A stretch of 64,000 nucleotides of DNA from Brucella sp. 21LCYQ03 (lineage in GTDB: Bacteria > Pseudomonadota > Alphaproteobacteria > Rhizobiales > Rhizobiaceae). The stretch spans positions 1 through 64,000 of the forward strand of contig NZ_JAMJWE010000008.1 of assembly GCF_023554105.1 (NCBI RefSeq). Direction: 5' to 3'. Both the position numbers and the translations under genes were made by a program. The notes below the pieces were generated by a model. It did no database searches, was not told where the DNA came from, and was given only the letters and a program-made list of their open reading frames with translations. Of the stretch, positions 18,807 to 28,784 are shown in pieces. Position 1 is the first letter of the stretch; each line of letters opens with the position of its first letter.

Positions 18807-19639
18807 GTCAGATCTTCCTTCTTGCCGTCACGCAGCAGCGATTGAATTGCCGCTGCCGTTTCTTCAATTGAGCGGCGCGATACATCAATGATCGGCCAGC
18901 CATGCCGGTTGCAGAGATTGCGGGCATAAGCCAGTTCTTCGGAAATTGAAACGCGGTCTGTGTAAAGTCCGGTATCAAGCGAAGGCACACTGCCGAGCGG
19001 ACGGTTCTGCCTTATCTGTGAAATACGCTCTGCCGTTGCCACCAGTCCCACGATCATCGGACGCTTTGCGGTAAAAAGCTGCTCGGGGAGGGGAATACCC
19101 AGCACAATCGGCACATTGGTCGCCTTGATACCGCGATTAGCGAGATAAATGCTGGTCGGCGTTTTGGAGGTTCGCGAAATTCCGACAAGAATAACGTCCG
19201 CTTCTTCAATATCGGGCGGCAGTTGCCCGTCGTCGTGCTCCATTGTAAAATTGAGCGCATCGATCCGGCGAAAGTAATCGGCGTTGAGCACGTGCTGTGC
19301 ACTGGCACGGCGATGCGCAGGCGCGCCCAGATAAGATTGAAACGTATTGAGCACAGGTTCGAGCACCGAAACACTCGGTACGCCCATTTCGGCGCAGGCT
19401 TCATCGATGATCGCAGCCAGCTTCTGATCAACAATTGTATAGAGAACAATGCCGGGTTCAGCGTCGATATTCTCCAGAACTTTGCGCAGCTGCTTCTCGG
19501 TTCGGATAAGCGGATAGATGTGCTCAATCGCGCGCGCACTGGCATATTGGGCGGCTGCGGCACGCCCTGCAGCGAGGAGAGTCTCTCCTGTCGCATCAGA
19601 AATCAGATGAAGATGAAAGTAAGAAAGCGGTCTGGTCAC
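18803..19639 (-). CDS. Pyruvate, phosphate/water dikinase regulatory protein (DUF299)
   Basis: This bifunctional kinase/phosphorylase switches pyruvate,phosphate dikinase or PEP synthase on and off by ADP-dependent phosphorylation. The 278-aa length and the P-loop-like GISRTSKT at residues 153-160 are diagnostic. [12 protein letters not shown] near the N terminus and [11 protein letters not shown] near the C terminus also fit. It is the first gene of the block reading away from the predicted origin and lies directly left of it, as in other Rhizobiales. Whether the target is PpdK or PpsA cannot be told here. Confidence 0.94.
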   Translation of the reverse strand: MTRPLSYFHLHLISDATGETLLAAGRAAAAQYASARAIEHIYPLIRTEKQLRKVLENIDAEPGIVLYTIVDQKLAAIIDEACAEMGVPSVSVLEPVLNTFQSYLGAPAHRRASAQHVLNADYFRRIDALNFTMEHDDGQLPPDIEEADVILVGISRTSKTPTSIYLANRGIKATNVPIVLGIPLPEQLFTAKRPMIVGLVATAERISQIRQNRPLGSVPSLDTGLYTDRVSISEELAYARNLCNRHGWPIIDVSRRSIEETAAAIQSLLRDGKKEDLT

Positions 19640-20088
19640 AGTTTTCTCCCCTCCCTGTTGACGACTGTGCGTAAATTGAGAGCTTCATCCACAAGCCATG
19701 GCAGGCAGTGGGAAACTTGGCAAGTCATCCACAGCGAGTACACATGTGGGAAGCTTTAGAAAGCGCTTGTGTACAAGACTCGTAACATTTGGAAAACGCC
19801 TGCGATATACCCAGCTTGTCCACAAAGAGCACCAAAGTGCGGCAATTGGTAACTCCTTAGATTCAATGAATGATTTGAGTTTTCATTGCTTTTATCAAGA
19901 TGATCGGTGAATGATCGCACAGGCAAAGCTGTGCCTAAGCAGAGCTGTGGGAAAAAGACGGGCAAAGCGTAATCCCCGATTCCAACAGACTCTAAGAATA
20001 AGAAGAGTCAAGATTCCTCCTTTCTTTATGAAGGAAGCACGGGAAAACTTGCACACAAGATAACGAAAATCAGACAAGGTGGAATGCA
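19640..20088. other. oriC: Predicted chromosomal replication origin (oriC)
   Basis: This 449-bp gene-free region lies between the dikinase-regulator gene and hemE, the place of oriC in Caulobacter and many Rhizobiales. It holds near-consensus DnaA boxes: TCATCCACA at 19685-19693 and 19725-19733, TTGTCCACA at 19816-19824, TTGCACACA at 20049-20057, and weaker inverted forms TGTGGGAAG at 19745-19753 and TGTGGGAAA at 19946-19954. Six CcrM methylation sites (GANTC) occur at 19777, 19860, 19978, 19988, 20005 and 20012; about one or two would be expected by chance. An AT-richer stretch at 19850-19910 could be the unwinding element. I saw no TTAA-N7-TTAA CtrA site. The call rests on context and motifs. 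Confidence 0.8.
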
Positions 20089-21111
20089 ATGAAGCGCAAA
20101 GTCTTGAAAGTCATAGACGGTGAAGCGGTATTTCCACCACCAATCTGGATGATGCGTCAGGCCGGACGTTACCTTCCTGAATATCGTGAAGTGCGCAAAC
20201 AAGCGGGAAGCTTTCTCGACCTGTGCTATTCACCTAATCTGGCAGTCGAAGTGACGCTTCAGCCAATCCGCCGTTATGGCTTTGATGCAGCCATTTTGTT
20301 TTCAGATATTCTTGTGATCCCTCACGCCCTTGGACGAGACCTTCGCTTTGAAGAAGGAAGAGGGCCTTTGATGACACCAATTGATGCAGACGAGATTTTC
20401 TGGCTTGAGACAGAGGGCGTCGCTAAACGGCTGGAGCCGGTCTATGAGACGGTTCGGCTGCTGCGGGCGCAATTGCCTGACGAAACGACGCTGTTGGGCT
20501 TTTGTGGCGCTCCCTGGACCGTTGCGACCTATATGATTGCCGGTCATGGCACGCCGGATCAGGCTCCCGCTCGTCTGTTTGCCTATCGCTTCCCGGAGGC
20601 CTTTGAGAAGCTTCTGAATGATCTGGCGGATGTTTCAGCCGAATATCTCATCGAACAGCTTGATGCCGGTGCTGATGCTGTGCAGATTTTCGATTCATGG
20701 TCTGGCGTGCTGGACGAAGATTGCTTTGAGAGCTTCTGTGTTCGCCCGGTCGCCCGCATCGTGCAAAAGGTGAGGGCTGTGTATCCTGAAGCCCGCATTA
20801 TCGGCTTTCCGAAAGGTGCGGGGATGCTTTACGCGGGCTATCGCGAAAAGACCGGCGTTGATGTTCTGGGTCTCGACTGGTCTGTGCCGGTTTCCTTTGC
20901 GCAGGAATTGCAAAAGGAAGGCGCTATTCAGGGTAATCTCGATCCATTGCGCGTTGTCGCTGGCGGTGCAGCTTTGGATGAAGGCGTTGATGCGATCCTC
21001 AAAAATCTGGGTCAAGGTCCACTGATCTTCAATCTGGGTCATGGAATTACCCCGCAGGCACCAATTGAAAACGTGCAGCGAATGATTGACCGGGTTCGCG
21101 GAGCCTATTGA
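20089..21111 (+). CDS. hemE: Uroporphyrinogen decarboxylase
   Basis: HemE decarboxylates uroporphyrinogen III to coproporphyrinogen III in haem synthesis. The 340-aa protein shows [18 protein letters not shown] near the N terminus (the family signature with the catalytic arginines) and the second signature [14 protein letters not shown]. It also has IIGFPKGAG and a C-terminal NLGHGI. It is the first gene to the right of oriC and overlaps hemJ in TGATG, so the two haem genes are coupled. Confidence 0.97.
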   Translation: MKRKVLKVIDGEAVFPPPIWMMRQAGRYLPEYREVRKQAGSFLDLCYSPNLAVEVTLQPIRRYGFDAAILFSDILVIPHALGRDLRFEEGRGPLMTPIDADEIFWLETEGVAKRLEPVYETVRLLRAQLPDETTLLGFCGAPWTVATYMIAGHGTPDQAPARLFAYRFPEAFEKLLNDLADVSAEYLIEQLDAGADAVQIFDSWSGVLDEDCFESFCVRPVARIVQKVRAVYPEARIIGFPKGAGMLYAGYREKTGVDVLGLDWSVPVSFAQELQKEGAIQGNLDPLRVVAGGAALDEGVDAILKNLGQGPLIFNLGHGITPQAPIENVQRMIDRVRGAY

Positions 21112-21647
21112 TGAGCGCTTCCGATAAGACAAATAGCGGCAAGGCCGCACTGATGCGTACCATTGTGGCTTTGGTCGTTGTGGTGCTCGGACTATGGGGA
21201 TTGTTTCACGTGAATCCAGCTGATGCTTATCTTTGGGTCAAGTCGATCCACGTCATTGCAGTGATCGCTTGGATGGCCGGAATGCTCTATCTGCCGCGGC
21301 TTTTCGTTTATCATTGTTCAGCTAAACCCGGTTCCGAAACCTCTGAGACATTCAAAATTATGGAGCGTAGGTTGCTTCGCTTCATCATTAATCCCGCTAT
21401 GATTGTAACGTGGATTGCTGGTCTCTGGCTCGCATGGGAAATCTTTGAGTTCAAAGGCGGATGGCTGCACGCAAAAATTCTGCTGGTTGTGCTGATGTCC
21501 GGTGTTCATGGTTACTTGTCGAAGGCTACACGCCTTTTCGCGCAGGATAAGAACACGAAATCAGCCAAGCATTGGCGAATCGTTAACGAAATTCCAACCG
21601 TGTTGATGATCCTGATTGTTATTCTGGTGATCGTGAAGCCGTTCTAA
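21111..21647 (+). CDS. hemJ: Protoporphyrinogen IX oxidase HemJ
   Basis: HemJ is the membrane enzyme that oxidises protoporphyrinogen IX in most alphaproteobacteria. The 178-aa protein has four hydrophobic segments; the conserved histidine and arginine are in IHVIAVIAWMAGMLYLPRLFVYH (~38-60). KAKTR-like KATRLFA follows a loop histidine (GVHGYLSK). The ATG overlaps the hemE stop. A 16-mer resembling parS lies in the coding region at 21202-21217. A terminator follows at ~21667-21702. Confidence 0.93.
   Translation: MSASDKTNSGKAALMRTIVALVVVVLGLWGLFHVNPADAYLWVKSIHVIAVIAWMAGMLYLPRLFVYHCSAKPGSETSETFKIMERRLLRFIINPAMIVTWIAGLWLAWEIFEFKGGWLHAKILLVVLMSGVHGYLSKATRLFAQDKNTKSAKHWRIVNEIPTVLMILIVILVIVKPF
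21202..21217. promoter_or_regulatory. parS-like: parS-like site inside hemJ
   Basis: TGTTTCACGTGAATCC matches the ParB site consensus at 14 of 16 positions and is identical to the copy in hisH. It lies 1.1 kb right of the predicted origin. Function as a ParB site is inferred. Confidence 0.45.
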
Positions 21648-21665
21648 TTGCGAATGATTTTTTAA

Positions 21666-21702
21666 AGAAGCCCGGAAATTCTATTGTTTTTCCGGGCTTC
21701 AA
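21666..21702 (+). terminator. Terminator after hemJ
   Basis: AAGCCCGGAAA pairs with TTTCCGGGCTT across a short loop, and a run of six T residues follows shortly after. It separates hemE-hemJ from rho. Confidence 0.85.
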
Positions 21703-21887
21703 CTTTTTTCCTATTGAAGAAACTATCGTTAATCCTTATCTGAGACTTGCTCTTCATACCGCAAAAAGGTATGAGTGAGTCCTCTTCCCACCATGACAGC
21801 AGGCCTTCGATGCCGGTCACGATCCAAGTGACCCACCTTTCCGAACAACTGCATTTTCCTTTTATATTTCAAAAGAGTTCCTCACCC

Positions 21888-23153
21888 ATGCAGGAAATGA
21901 AACTACAAGAACTTAAAAATAAAACTCCGGTCGAGCTGCTGGCATTTGCCGATACGCTTGAGGTCGAAAATGCAAGCGCCATGCGCAAGCAGGAACTGAT
22001 GTTCGCGATCCTCAAAAGCCTTGCTGCTCAGGACGTCGAAATTATCGGCGAGGGCGTTGTTGAAGTGTTGCAGGACGGATTTGGCTTCCTGCGCTCAGCC
22101 GATGCCAATTATCTGCCCGGCCCGGATGATATTTATATTTCGCCTTCCCAGCTTCGTCGCTTTTCGCTGAAGACCGGCGATACAGTTGAAGGCCCGATCC
22201 GCGGTCCAAAGGAAGGCGAACGTTATTTCGCGCTTCTCAAGGTCAACACGATCAATTTTGATGACCCTGAAAAAATTAAACACAAGGTCCATTTCGACAA
22301 TCTGACACCGCTCTATCCAAATGAGCGTTTCAAGATGGAACTTGAAGTTCCGACCAATAAAGATCTGTCTTCGCGCGTTATTGATCTGGTTGCTCCTCTT
22401 GGTAAGGGTCAGCGCGGTTTGATCGTCGCTCCGCCGCGTACCGGTAAGACGGTTCTGTTGCAGAACATCGCGCATTCGATCACAGCAAATCATCCTGAAT
22501 GCTATCTGATTGTTCTCCTGATCGATGAACGTCCGGAAGAAGTGACCGACATGCAGCGTTCGGTGAAGGGTGAAGTTGTTTCTTCTACCTTCGATGAGCC
22601 AGCGACGCGCCACGTTCAGGTTGCTGAAATGGTCATCGAAAAGGCCAAGCGCCTTGTCGAACATGGCCGTGACGTTGTGATCCTTCTCGATTCCATCACC
22701 CGTCTTGGCCGCGCTTACAACACCGTTGTTCCGTCGTCAGGTAAGGTTCTAACCGGTGGTGTTGATGCAAACGCCTTGCAGCGTCCGAAGCGCTTCTTTG
22801 GTGCTGCGCGTAACATCGAAGAAGGTGGCTCGCTCACCATCATCGCAACCGCGCTGATCGATACCGGTTCGCGTATGGACGAAGTGATCTTTGAAGAATT
22901 CAAGGGCACCGGTAACTCGGAAATCGTTCTCGATCGCAAGGTTGCCGATAAGCGTATCTTCCCGGCCATGGATATTCTCAAGTCCGGTACGCGTAAGGAA
23001 GATCTGCTTGTTCCACGCGCCGATCTTCAAAAGATTTTCGTTCTGCGTCGTATTCTCGCGCCAATGGGCACGACCGATGCAATCGAGTTCCTGATCGACA
23101 AGCTCAAGCAGACCAAGAGCAATGGCGATTTCTTCGATTCAATGAACACTTAA
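21888..23153 (+). CDS. rho: Transcription termination factor Rho
   Basis: Rho is the hexameric RNA helicase that terminates untranslated transcripts. The 421-aa protein starts [18 protein letters not shown]. It has the RNA-binding Rho-N and cold-shock domains ([25 protein letters not shown]), Walker A PPRTGKT at ~182-188, and the secondary RNA-site loops [11 protein letters not shown] and [10 protein letters not shown] chose the ATG at 21888, which gives the length I recall for Brucella Rho. The frame is open for 47 more codons upstream without a recognisable family sequence. A terminator follows. Confidence 0.97.
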   Translation: MQEMKLQELKNKTPVELLAFADTLEVENASAMRKQELMFAILKSLAAQDVEIIGEGVVEVLQDGFGFLRSADANYLPGPDDIYISPSQLRRFSLKTGDTVEGPIRGPKEGERYFALLKVNTINFDDPEKIKHKVHFDNLTPLYPNERFKMELEVPTNKDLSSRVIDLVAPLGKGQRGLIVAPPRTGKTVLLQNIAHSITANHPECYLIVLLIDERPEEVTDMQRSVKGEVVSSTFDEPATRHVQVAEMVIEKAKRLVEHGRDVVILLDSITRLGRAYNTVVPSSGKVLTGGVDANALQRPKRFFGAARNIEEGGSLTIIATALIDTGSRMDEVIFEEFKGTGNSEIVLDRKVADKRIFPAMDILKSGTRKEDLLVPRADLQKIFVLRRILAPMGTTDAIEFLIDKLKQTKSNGDFFDSMNT

Positions 23154-23177
23154 GTTCTGATCGATTATCATTTCAAA

Positions 23178-23211
23178 AACGCCGCGTTGAGAAATCAGCG
23201 CGGCGTTTTGG
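23178..23211 (+). terminator. Terminator after rho
   Basis: AACGCCGCG pairs with CGCGGCGTT across a loop and ends in TTTT. It lies 25 bases after the rho stop and also faces the convergent DUF255 gene. Confidence 0.85.
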
Positions 23212-23230
23212 CTTTATACTCCATAAAAGC

Positions 23231-25243
23231 TCAGGAATGGCCTCTGAGCAAGATTTCGAGCGCTGCGGCAGTCTCAACCGGTGCCAGGCAAACCTGCCCC
23301 TTACAGAGCCATGCTGACGGTTTATCCGCATGTGCTGTGCCGCCAGTGGAAAGCTCTATCAATTTCCCCGCCTCAAAGGCAACAAACTTATCCAATCGAC
23401 GTGGATCAGGATTGCGCGCGGCCACTGCCAAAAGCTCGCGATCCGCACTTGTGTCAGCTATTACCAGAGAGAGCGGTTCCGCAGCAAAACGGCTCGCATT
23501 CAGAATGCCAATTTGCCCATATTGCTGAACAAGTGCACGGCCCATTGCCTGCTCCACCAGACGTTCGTTCTGATGATAAAGATGCATATCGCCAGTGGCT
23601 AAGAATAGCCGGGTAAACGCTTCGATGATTTGGCTTGTGGCAGATGGAATGGCCTCGTCATAATCTCCATAGCTGTGAAGAATGACGTCTTCCGCTTCAA
23701 TTGCTGAAAGCCGGTAATTGCCAGATGCATCCCGATTGTTCTGATTGAGCGCATCTTTGAGCGCAATCGCATCTCGGATGAATGTCGTGTCGCCTGTCGC
23801 TTCAAAAAGTGAAAGCGCTGCATTAATCATTGCTGCATAATCCGATGATAGGGCAGGGTAGACCAGCTCATCATCCATCCGGCAATGCGCCATGCGACCA
23901 GCTTCAAACGATGACCCTATTGAACGATAAGCGGCAATGGCATGATCAATCCATTCCGGCTTTCTGAAACTGCGGCCCGCTTCTGCCAGCGCACGGATTG
24001 CAAGCGCATTCCAGTCAGTGAGTGCTTTTTCATCGCGACCCGGACGAATGTGGGTGCTGCGATAATCAAAAAGCTTTTTTCTTGATGCCTCAATGTCAGC
24101 GGGAAGCTCGACCTTCTCATTCACTGCATGAAGCCTGTTAAGAATGTTGCTGCCCTCAAAATTACCTTCGGATTTCACACCAAACCAGCTTTTGAATGCA
24201 GCGGCCTGATCACCCAATAGGCTTTCAATCTCAGCCTCGGTGAAGATATAGAATTTCCCTTCCTCACCCTCACTGTCAGCATCAAGACTGGACGCAAAAC
24301 TTCCGTCAGGAAGCCGCATTTGTTGGATCAACCAGTTAACTGTCTCTTCGATTCGGACACGGAACAATTCATCCTGCGTTTCAGCATAGGCATAAGTTGC
24401 GTGTCTGATCAGTTGCGCATTGTCGTAAAGCATCTTTTCAAAATGCGGCACCAGCCAATCGGCATCAACACTGTATCGACAAAGCCCGCCGCCCAGATGA
24501 TCGTAAATGCCACCTTGCAGTATTGTTCTCAGCGATAGCAGAAATGTATCGCGGTGGTTGCTACGTCCGCCATAGAGCCAGGACAGCCACAACGCATCCA
24601 TGAAGGGAGCATTGGGGAATTTCGGTGCATTATCGATGCCGCCACGAACAGGATCAAACATCGCATTGATGCGATCTGCTACATTTTCAAAATGAGCAAT
24701 GTCATTCAGGCTAGCCTCGCTTTGCGCAGCAAGACGTGTCTCCAGATGGCTGAACACAGCCTCCGCATTATGGTTAATTTTTTCTTGATTTCTCTGCCAT
24801 AAATTATTCACCGCCTTCAGCACGTCTGTAAATCCCGGGAGATTGTGTCGCGCTTTTGGTGGAAAGTAAGTCCCGCCCCAGAATGGCTTTCCATCAGGAC
24901 GCAGAAACATAGTCAGCGGCCAACCGCCTTGCTGTCCCATTGCACTAAGGGCTGCCATATAAATTTGATCAATGTCTGGACGTTCTTCGCGATCGACCTT
25001 CACATTGACGAAAAGATCATTCATGACTTCGGCTACGGCGGGATCTTCGAAAGACTCATGCGCCATGACATGACACCAGTGGCAGGCGGCATAGCCTATC
25101 GACAGTAGAATAGGGCGATTGAGTTCCTGCGCTGTATCAAGCGCTTCTTTGCCCCAAACCTGCCAGTGAACCGGATTATCGGCGTGCTGACGCAGATAGG
25201 CGCTTGGAGCCGTTCTGAGCCTGTTGCTGCTGATATCGGTCAT
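23231..25243 (-). CDS. DUF255 thioredoxin-domain protein (YyaL/spermatogenesis-associated 20-like)
   Basis: The 670-aa protein starts with a thioredoxin-like domain (~5-170) carrying YAACHWCHVMAHESFED, the CxxC of the DUF255 family. An (alpha/alpha)6-barrel glycosidase-like domain follows (HFEKMLYDNAQLIRH, TDWNALAIRALAEAGR, HSYGDYDEAIPSATS). Homologues in bacteria and animals have no settled function; N-acylglucosamine-epimerase-like or disulphide roles have been suggested. I chose the ATG at 25243 with AGGAAAG upstream; a second ATG lies 7 codons earlier. It is convergent with rho and divergent from mnmE. Confidence 0.92.
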   Translation of the reverse strand: MTDISSNRLRTAPSAYLRQHADNPVHWQVWGKEALDTAQELNRPILLSIGYAACHWCHVMAHESFEDPAVAEVMNDLFVNVKVDREERPDIDQIYMAALSAMGQQGGWPLTMFLRPDGKPFWGGTYFPPKARHNLPGFTDVLKAVNNLWQRNQEKINHNAEAVFSHLETRLAAQSEASLNDIAHFENVADRINAMFDPVRGGIDNAPKFPNAPFMDALWLSWLYGGRSNHRDTFLLSLRTILQGGIYDHLGGGLCRYSVDADWLVPHFEKMLYDNAQLIRHATYAYAETQDELFRVRIEETVNWLIQQMRLPDGSFASSLDADSEGEEGKFYIFTEAEIESLLGDQAAAFKSWFGVKSEGNFEGSNILNRLHAVNEKVELPADIEASRKKLFDYRSTHIRPGRDEKALTDWNALAIRALAEAGRSFRKPEWIDHAIAAYRSIGSSFEAGRMAHCRMDDELVYPALSSDYAAMINAALSLFEATGDTTFIRDAIALKDALNQNNRDASGNYRLSAIEAEDVILHSYGDYDEAIPSATSQIIEAFTRLFLATGDMHLYHQNERLVEQAMGRALVQQYGQIGILNASRFAAEPLSLVIADTSADRELLAVAARNPDPRRLDKFVAFEAGKLIELSTGGTAHADKPSAWLCKGQVCLAPVETAAALEILLRGHS

Positions 25244-25307
25244 AAGGCTTTTCTTTCCTGACATGAATGAATATGCGTGTGAGTATCAATATAGAACGGG
25301 AAATAAA

Positions 25308-26636
25308 ATGAGCGAGCGGCAACATCTTATCGATACGATTTTCGCATTATCGAGCGGACGCCTTCCGTCGGGCGTTGCTGTGGTTCGTATATCCGGCCCC
25401 CAAGTTCGATTCGTAATCGAAACGATCCTTGGCGCAGTAATCGAGCCAAGATATGCCGCGTATAAAACTATTCGCGCCCGCAATGGTGATGCTATTGATA
25501 GGGGGCTTGCACTGTTTTTTCCGGGGCCGAACAGCTTTACCGGTGAAGATTGCGCGGAATTCCATCTCCACGGTGGTATTGCAGTCGTTGAGAAATTGCT
25601 CGAAGAACTCAGCACTTTTCCAAATTGCCGTATCGCGGAAGCTGGCGAATTTACCCGACGCGCCTTTACCAACGGCAAAATGGATCTGACAATTGCCGAA
25701 GGCCTGGCCGATCTGATCGCAGCGGAAACCGAAGGGCAGCGCCGTCTTGCTTTACAGGTCGCATCAGGTGCCCAGCGTCAGCTTTACACCGACTGGCGGC
25801 AAAGGCTTGTCCGCGCGCGTGCTCTCATTGAGGCGGAACTCGATTTTGCTGATGAGAGTGATGTGCCGGGTTCCGTTTCGGGGCAGGTGTGGGAGCAGCT
25901 CAAAACCCTGCGTAGCGAAATTATCCGACATATTGACGGCGGGAAGCGAGCAGCCATGCTGCGCGATGGTTTGCATGTTGTGATCGCTGGCGCTCCGAAT
26001 GCTGGCAAATCCAGTCTCCTCAATTTCCTGGCTGGCCGTGAGATTGCAATTATTTCGGAAGAGGCAGGCACCACACGCGATCTTTTGGAAGTCAAATTGA
26101 ACCTTGGTGGCATCCCAGTTTATGTGACAGACACTGCAGGATTGCGCGAGACGACAAGCCAGGTTGAGCGGATTGGCATTGAGCGCGCGCGTGAACGCGC
26201 AGCTGAAGCTGATCTGGTTTTATTGCTTGAGGATATGGAAAGCCCAATTCCTGTTTCGCTTGAGAATGGTGATGCTGACATATGGACAGTCGGCACCAAA
26301 GCAGATCTTGTTAAAAGCGATAGCCAAAACTGGCAGCACCGCATTTCGACCCGAACTACAGATGGCCTTGACCGTCTACTGGATGCATTGCAGCAATTTG
26401 CAGAAGCACGCATTGGTCTGATCAATGACGCAGTGCCGACGCGACAGCGACACATCAATCTTCTGCAATCTACAATCTCGGAAATTGATATAGCAGCTGA
26501 TCGCGAAGATTTGCCGTTGGAACTTCGCGCTGAGAATATGCGCAGGGCATCGCAATATCTGGGACGCATCACAGGCGACGTAGATGTTGAAGAGATATTG
26601 GACGTTATTTTCTCACAATTCTGCATCGGAAAGTGA
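25308..26636 (+). CDS. mnmE: tRNA modification GTPase MnmE (TrmE)
   Basis: MnmE works with MnmG to install carboxymethylaminomethyl groups at the wobble uridine (U34) of tRNAs. The 442-aa protein has the N-terminal folate-binding domain (TIFALSSGRLPSGVAVVRISG), a helical domain, and an inserted G domain with P-loop GAPNAGKS at ~228-235, DTAGLRE and GTKADL. The C terminus is CIGK. I chose the ATG at 25308 to match the family start. Two parS sites follow immediately after the stop. Confidence 0.97.
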   Translation: MSERQHLIDTIFALSSGRLPSGVAVVRISGPQVRFVIETILGAVIEPRYAAYKTIRARNGDAIDRGLALFFPGPNSFTGEDCAEFHLHGGIAVVEKLLEELSTFPNCRIAEAGEFTRRAFTNGKMDLTIAEGLADLIAAETEGQRRLALQVASGAQRQLYTDWRQRLVRARALIEAELDFADESDVPGSVSGQVWEQLKTLRSEIIRHIDGGKRAAMLRDGLHVVIAGAPNAGKSSLLNFLAGREIAIISEEAGTTRDLLEVKLNLGGIPVYVTDTAGLRETTSQVERIGIERARERAAEADLVLLLEDMESPIPVSLENGDADIWTVGTKADLVKSDSQNWQHRISTRTTDGLDRLLDALQQFAEARIGLINDAVPTRQRHINLLQSTISEIDIAADREDLPLELRAENMRRASQYLGRITGDVDVEEILDVIFSQFCIGK

Positions 26637-26637
26637 G

Positions 26638-26653
26638 TGATTCACGTGAAACA
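26638..26653. promoter_or_regulatory. parS: parS site (15/16) after mnmE
   Basis: TGATTCACGTGAAACA differs from the perfect ParB palindrome TGTTTCACGTGAAACA at one base. It starts 2 bp after the mnmE stop and is 45 bp from a perfect copy. Confidence 0.8.
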
Positions 26654-26682
26654 GTGGCGACTATAGATATTGCTGCGAGAAA

Positions 26683-26698
26683 TGTTTCACGTGAAACA
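26683..26698. promoter_or_regulatory. parS: parS site (perfect) between mnmE and mnmG
   Basis: TGTTTCACGTGAAACA is the exact 16-bp ParB-binding palindrome. It lies in non-coding DNA upstream of mnmG, about 6.7 kb from the predicted origin and 3.6 kb from parB. Confidence 0.92.
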
Positions 26699-26864
26699 TC
26701 TGTGGAATCTGTCCAGACTAGTTGACTCCCATATCAATCCGTGAGTCGAGTTCTGTATCAAGTTTATCAAAGAGTTGATCGACGCTAGGTCGGGTTACCC
26801 CTTCCGTTGCAGACGCAAACGTGTCAAAGAGACTTCTTTCTAAACTGGATTCGGATGCATCAGG

Positions 26865-28784
26865 ATGAACATCAAAAGTTCGGCCGAAGCGACAGCTTTC
26901 GACGTGATTGTAATTGGTGGGGGACATGCCGGCTGTGAGGCTGCGGCAGCTTCAGCACGCGCCGGCGCTCGTACTGCTCTGGTTACGCACCGTTTCGATA
27001 CAATCGGCGTCATGTCTTGTAATCCTGCGATTGGTGGTTTGGGCAAGGGGCATCTTGTGCGCGAGATTGATGCGCTGGACGGATTAATGGGCCGCGTCGC
27101 TGATAAGGCTGGTATCCAGTTTAGATTACTCAATCGACGCAAAGGACCAGCTGTTCGTGGTCCGCGCACACAGGCCGACCGAAAACTCTATCGTCTTGCA
27201 ATGCAGGAACTGATCTCCGAACAGGATAATCTGACAGTTGTGGAAGGCGGCGCATCGAACATTTGTGTGAACGATGGGACTATCACAGGCGTCGTCCTCA
27301 CTGATAGTCGCGAACTTGCCTGTGCTGCTGTCGTACTGACAACCGGCACATTCTTGAATGGCCTCATTCATATTGGTGAGAAAAAAATCCCGGCTGGCCG
27401 AATGGGCGAAAATCCAGCGCTTGGTCTGTCAGATACATTGCGCGGTTTGGGTTTTGCTGTCGGGCGGCTTAAGACCGGCACGCCGCCGCGCATGGATGGA
27501 AGAACGATTGACTGGCAGAGTCTGGATATGCAGTCGGCAGATGAGGATCCTGTTCCTTTCTCGCTGATGACTGATAAGATCACCACCCCACAGATCGATT
27601 GCGGCATTACGCGCACAACGCCCGAAACCCATGCGATCATCCGGGCTAATCTTCATCGCTCCGCAATGTATTCCGGTTCCATCGAAGGGATCGGTCCGCG
27701 TTATTGTCCGTCTGTAGAAGACAAGATCGTTAAGTTTGGCGACCGCGACGGGCATCAGATATTCCTAGAACCTGAAGGATTGGTCGATCATACCGTTTAT
27801 CCAAATGGTATATCTACGTCCTTGCCTGAAGAGGTGCAGCTCGAGTACCTCAAGACGATTCCCGGTCTGGAAAAAGCAATTATGCTTCAGCCGGGCTACG
27901 CCATTGAATATGACTTCATCGATCCGCGAGAGCTGAAACGCAGTCTGGAAACCCGCCGAGTGACGGGTCTGTTCCTTGCAGGTCAGATCAATGGTACGAC
28001 CGGTTATGAGGAAGCTGGTGCGCAGGGCTTGCTTGCCGGGCTGAATGCCGCAAAGCGGGCAGGGGGCGGTGAGCCGGTTATTATCCAGCGTACCGAAGCC
28101 TATATCGGTGTTATGGTCGATGATCTGACATCGCGCGGCGTCAGTGAACCTTATCGTATGTTCACATCCCGCGCGGAGTTCCGCCTCTCGCTGCGCGCTG
28201 ATAATGCCGATCAGCGCTTGACACCGCTTGCTGACCAGCTTGGTATTCTCGGCTCTCAGCGTCGCGAAAAATTTGCCGCCCGGCAGGATGCGTTGTCAGC
28301 CGCGCGCGATATGACAAAGGAACTGACTATCACGCCAAGTCAGGCAAGCCGCTATGATCTGCACCTCAACCAGGATGGAGTGCGTCGCTCTGCATATGAT
28401 CTTTTGTCTTATCCGGATATTGATTTGCAGAAGTTGCAGACGATTTGGCCAGAGCTGAATGACATTCATTCGATTACGCGAGAGGCGCTCGAAATCGAGG
28501 CACAGTACTCAGTTTATATGGATCGTCAGCAAAGTGACATTGCGGTTATGGAGCGTGAGGAACGTCTGTTCATTCCTGCAACGCTGGATTTCGATGCGAT
28601 CTCGGGTCTTTCTAATGAGCTTAAGTTCAAGCTCAAGCAGCGTAAACCAGAGACTATTGCCGAAGCGCAGCGCGTTGAGGGCATTACGCCAGCAGCGCTT
28701 GCCTTGCTCATCACGCATATTAAGAAGCATGGTGCGCGCGAGCGTGCAGCTTTGGAATTGAACGCCAAGAAGGGCGTAGCATGA
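26865..28784 (+). CDS. mnmG: tRNA modification enzyme MnmG (GidA)
   Basis: MnmG is the FAD- and NADH-binding partner of MnmE in tRNA wobble-uridine modification. The 639-aa protein has the FAD-binding [12 protein letters not shown] (~17-28). The signatures [12 protein letters not shown] and [21 protein letters not shown] follow, as does the C-terminal helical region with [13 protein letters not shown]. The start at 26865 has AGG only weakly as a ribosome-binding site. It overlaps rsmG by ATGA. Confidence 0.96.
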   Translation: MNIKSSAEATAFDVIVIGGGHAGCEAAAASARAGARTALVTHRFDTIGVMSCNPAIGGLGKGHLVREIDALDGLMGRVADKAGIQFRLLNRRKGPAVRGPRTQADRKLYRLAMQELISEQDNLTVVEGGASNICVNDGTITGVVLTDSRELACAAVVLTTGTFLNGLIHIGEKKIPAGRMGENPALGLSDTLRGLGFAVGRLKTGTPPRMDGRTIDWQSLDMQSADEDPVPFSLMTDKITTPQIDCGITRTTPETHAIIRANLHRSAMYSGSIEGIGPRYCPSVEDKIVKFGDRDGHQIFLEPEGLVDHTVYPNGISTSLPEEVQLEYLKTIPGLEKAIMLQPGYAIEYDFIDPRELKRSLETRRVTGLFLAGQINGTTGYEEAGAQGLLAGLNAAKRAGGGEPVIIQRTEAYIGVMVDDLTSRGVSEPYRMFTSRAEFRLSLRADNADQRLTPLADQLGILGSQRREKFAARQDALSAARDMTKELTITPSQASRYDLHLNQDGVRRSAYDLLSYPDIDLQKLQTIWPELNDIHSITREALEIEAQYSVYMDRQQSDIAVMEREERLFIPATLDFDAISGLSNELKFKLKQRKPETIAEAQRVEGITPAALALLITHIKKHGARERAALELNAKKGVA

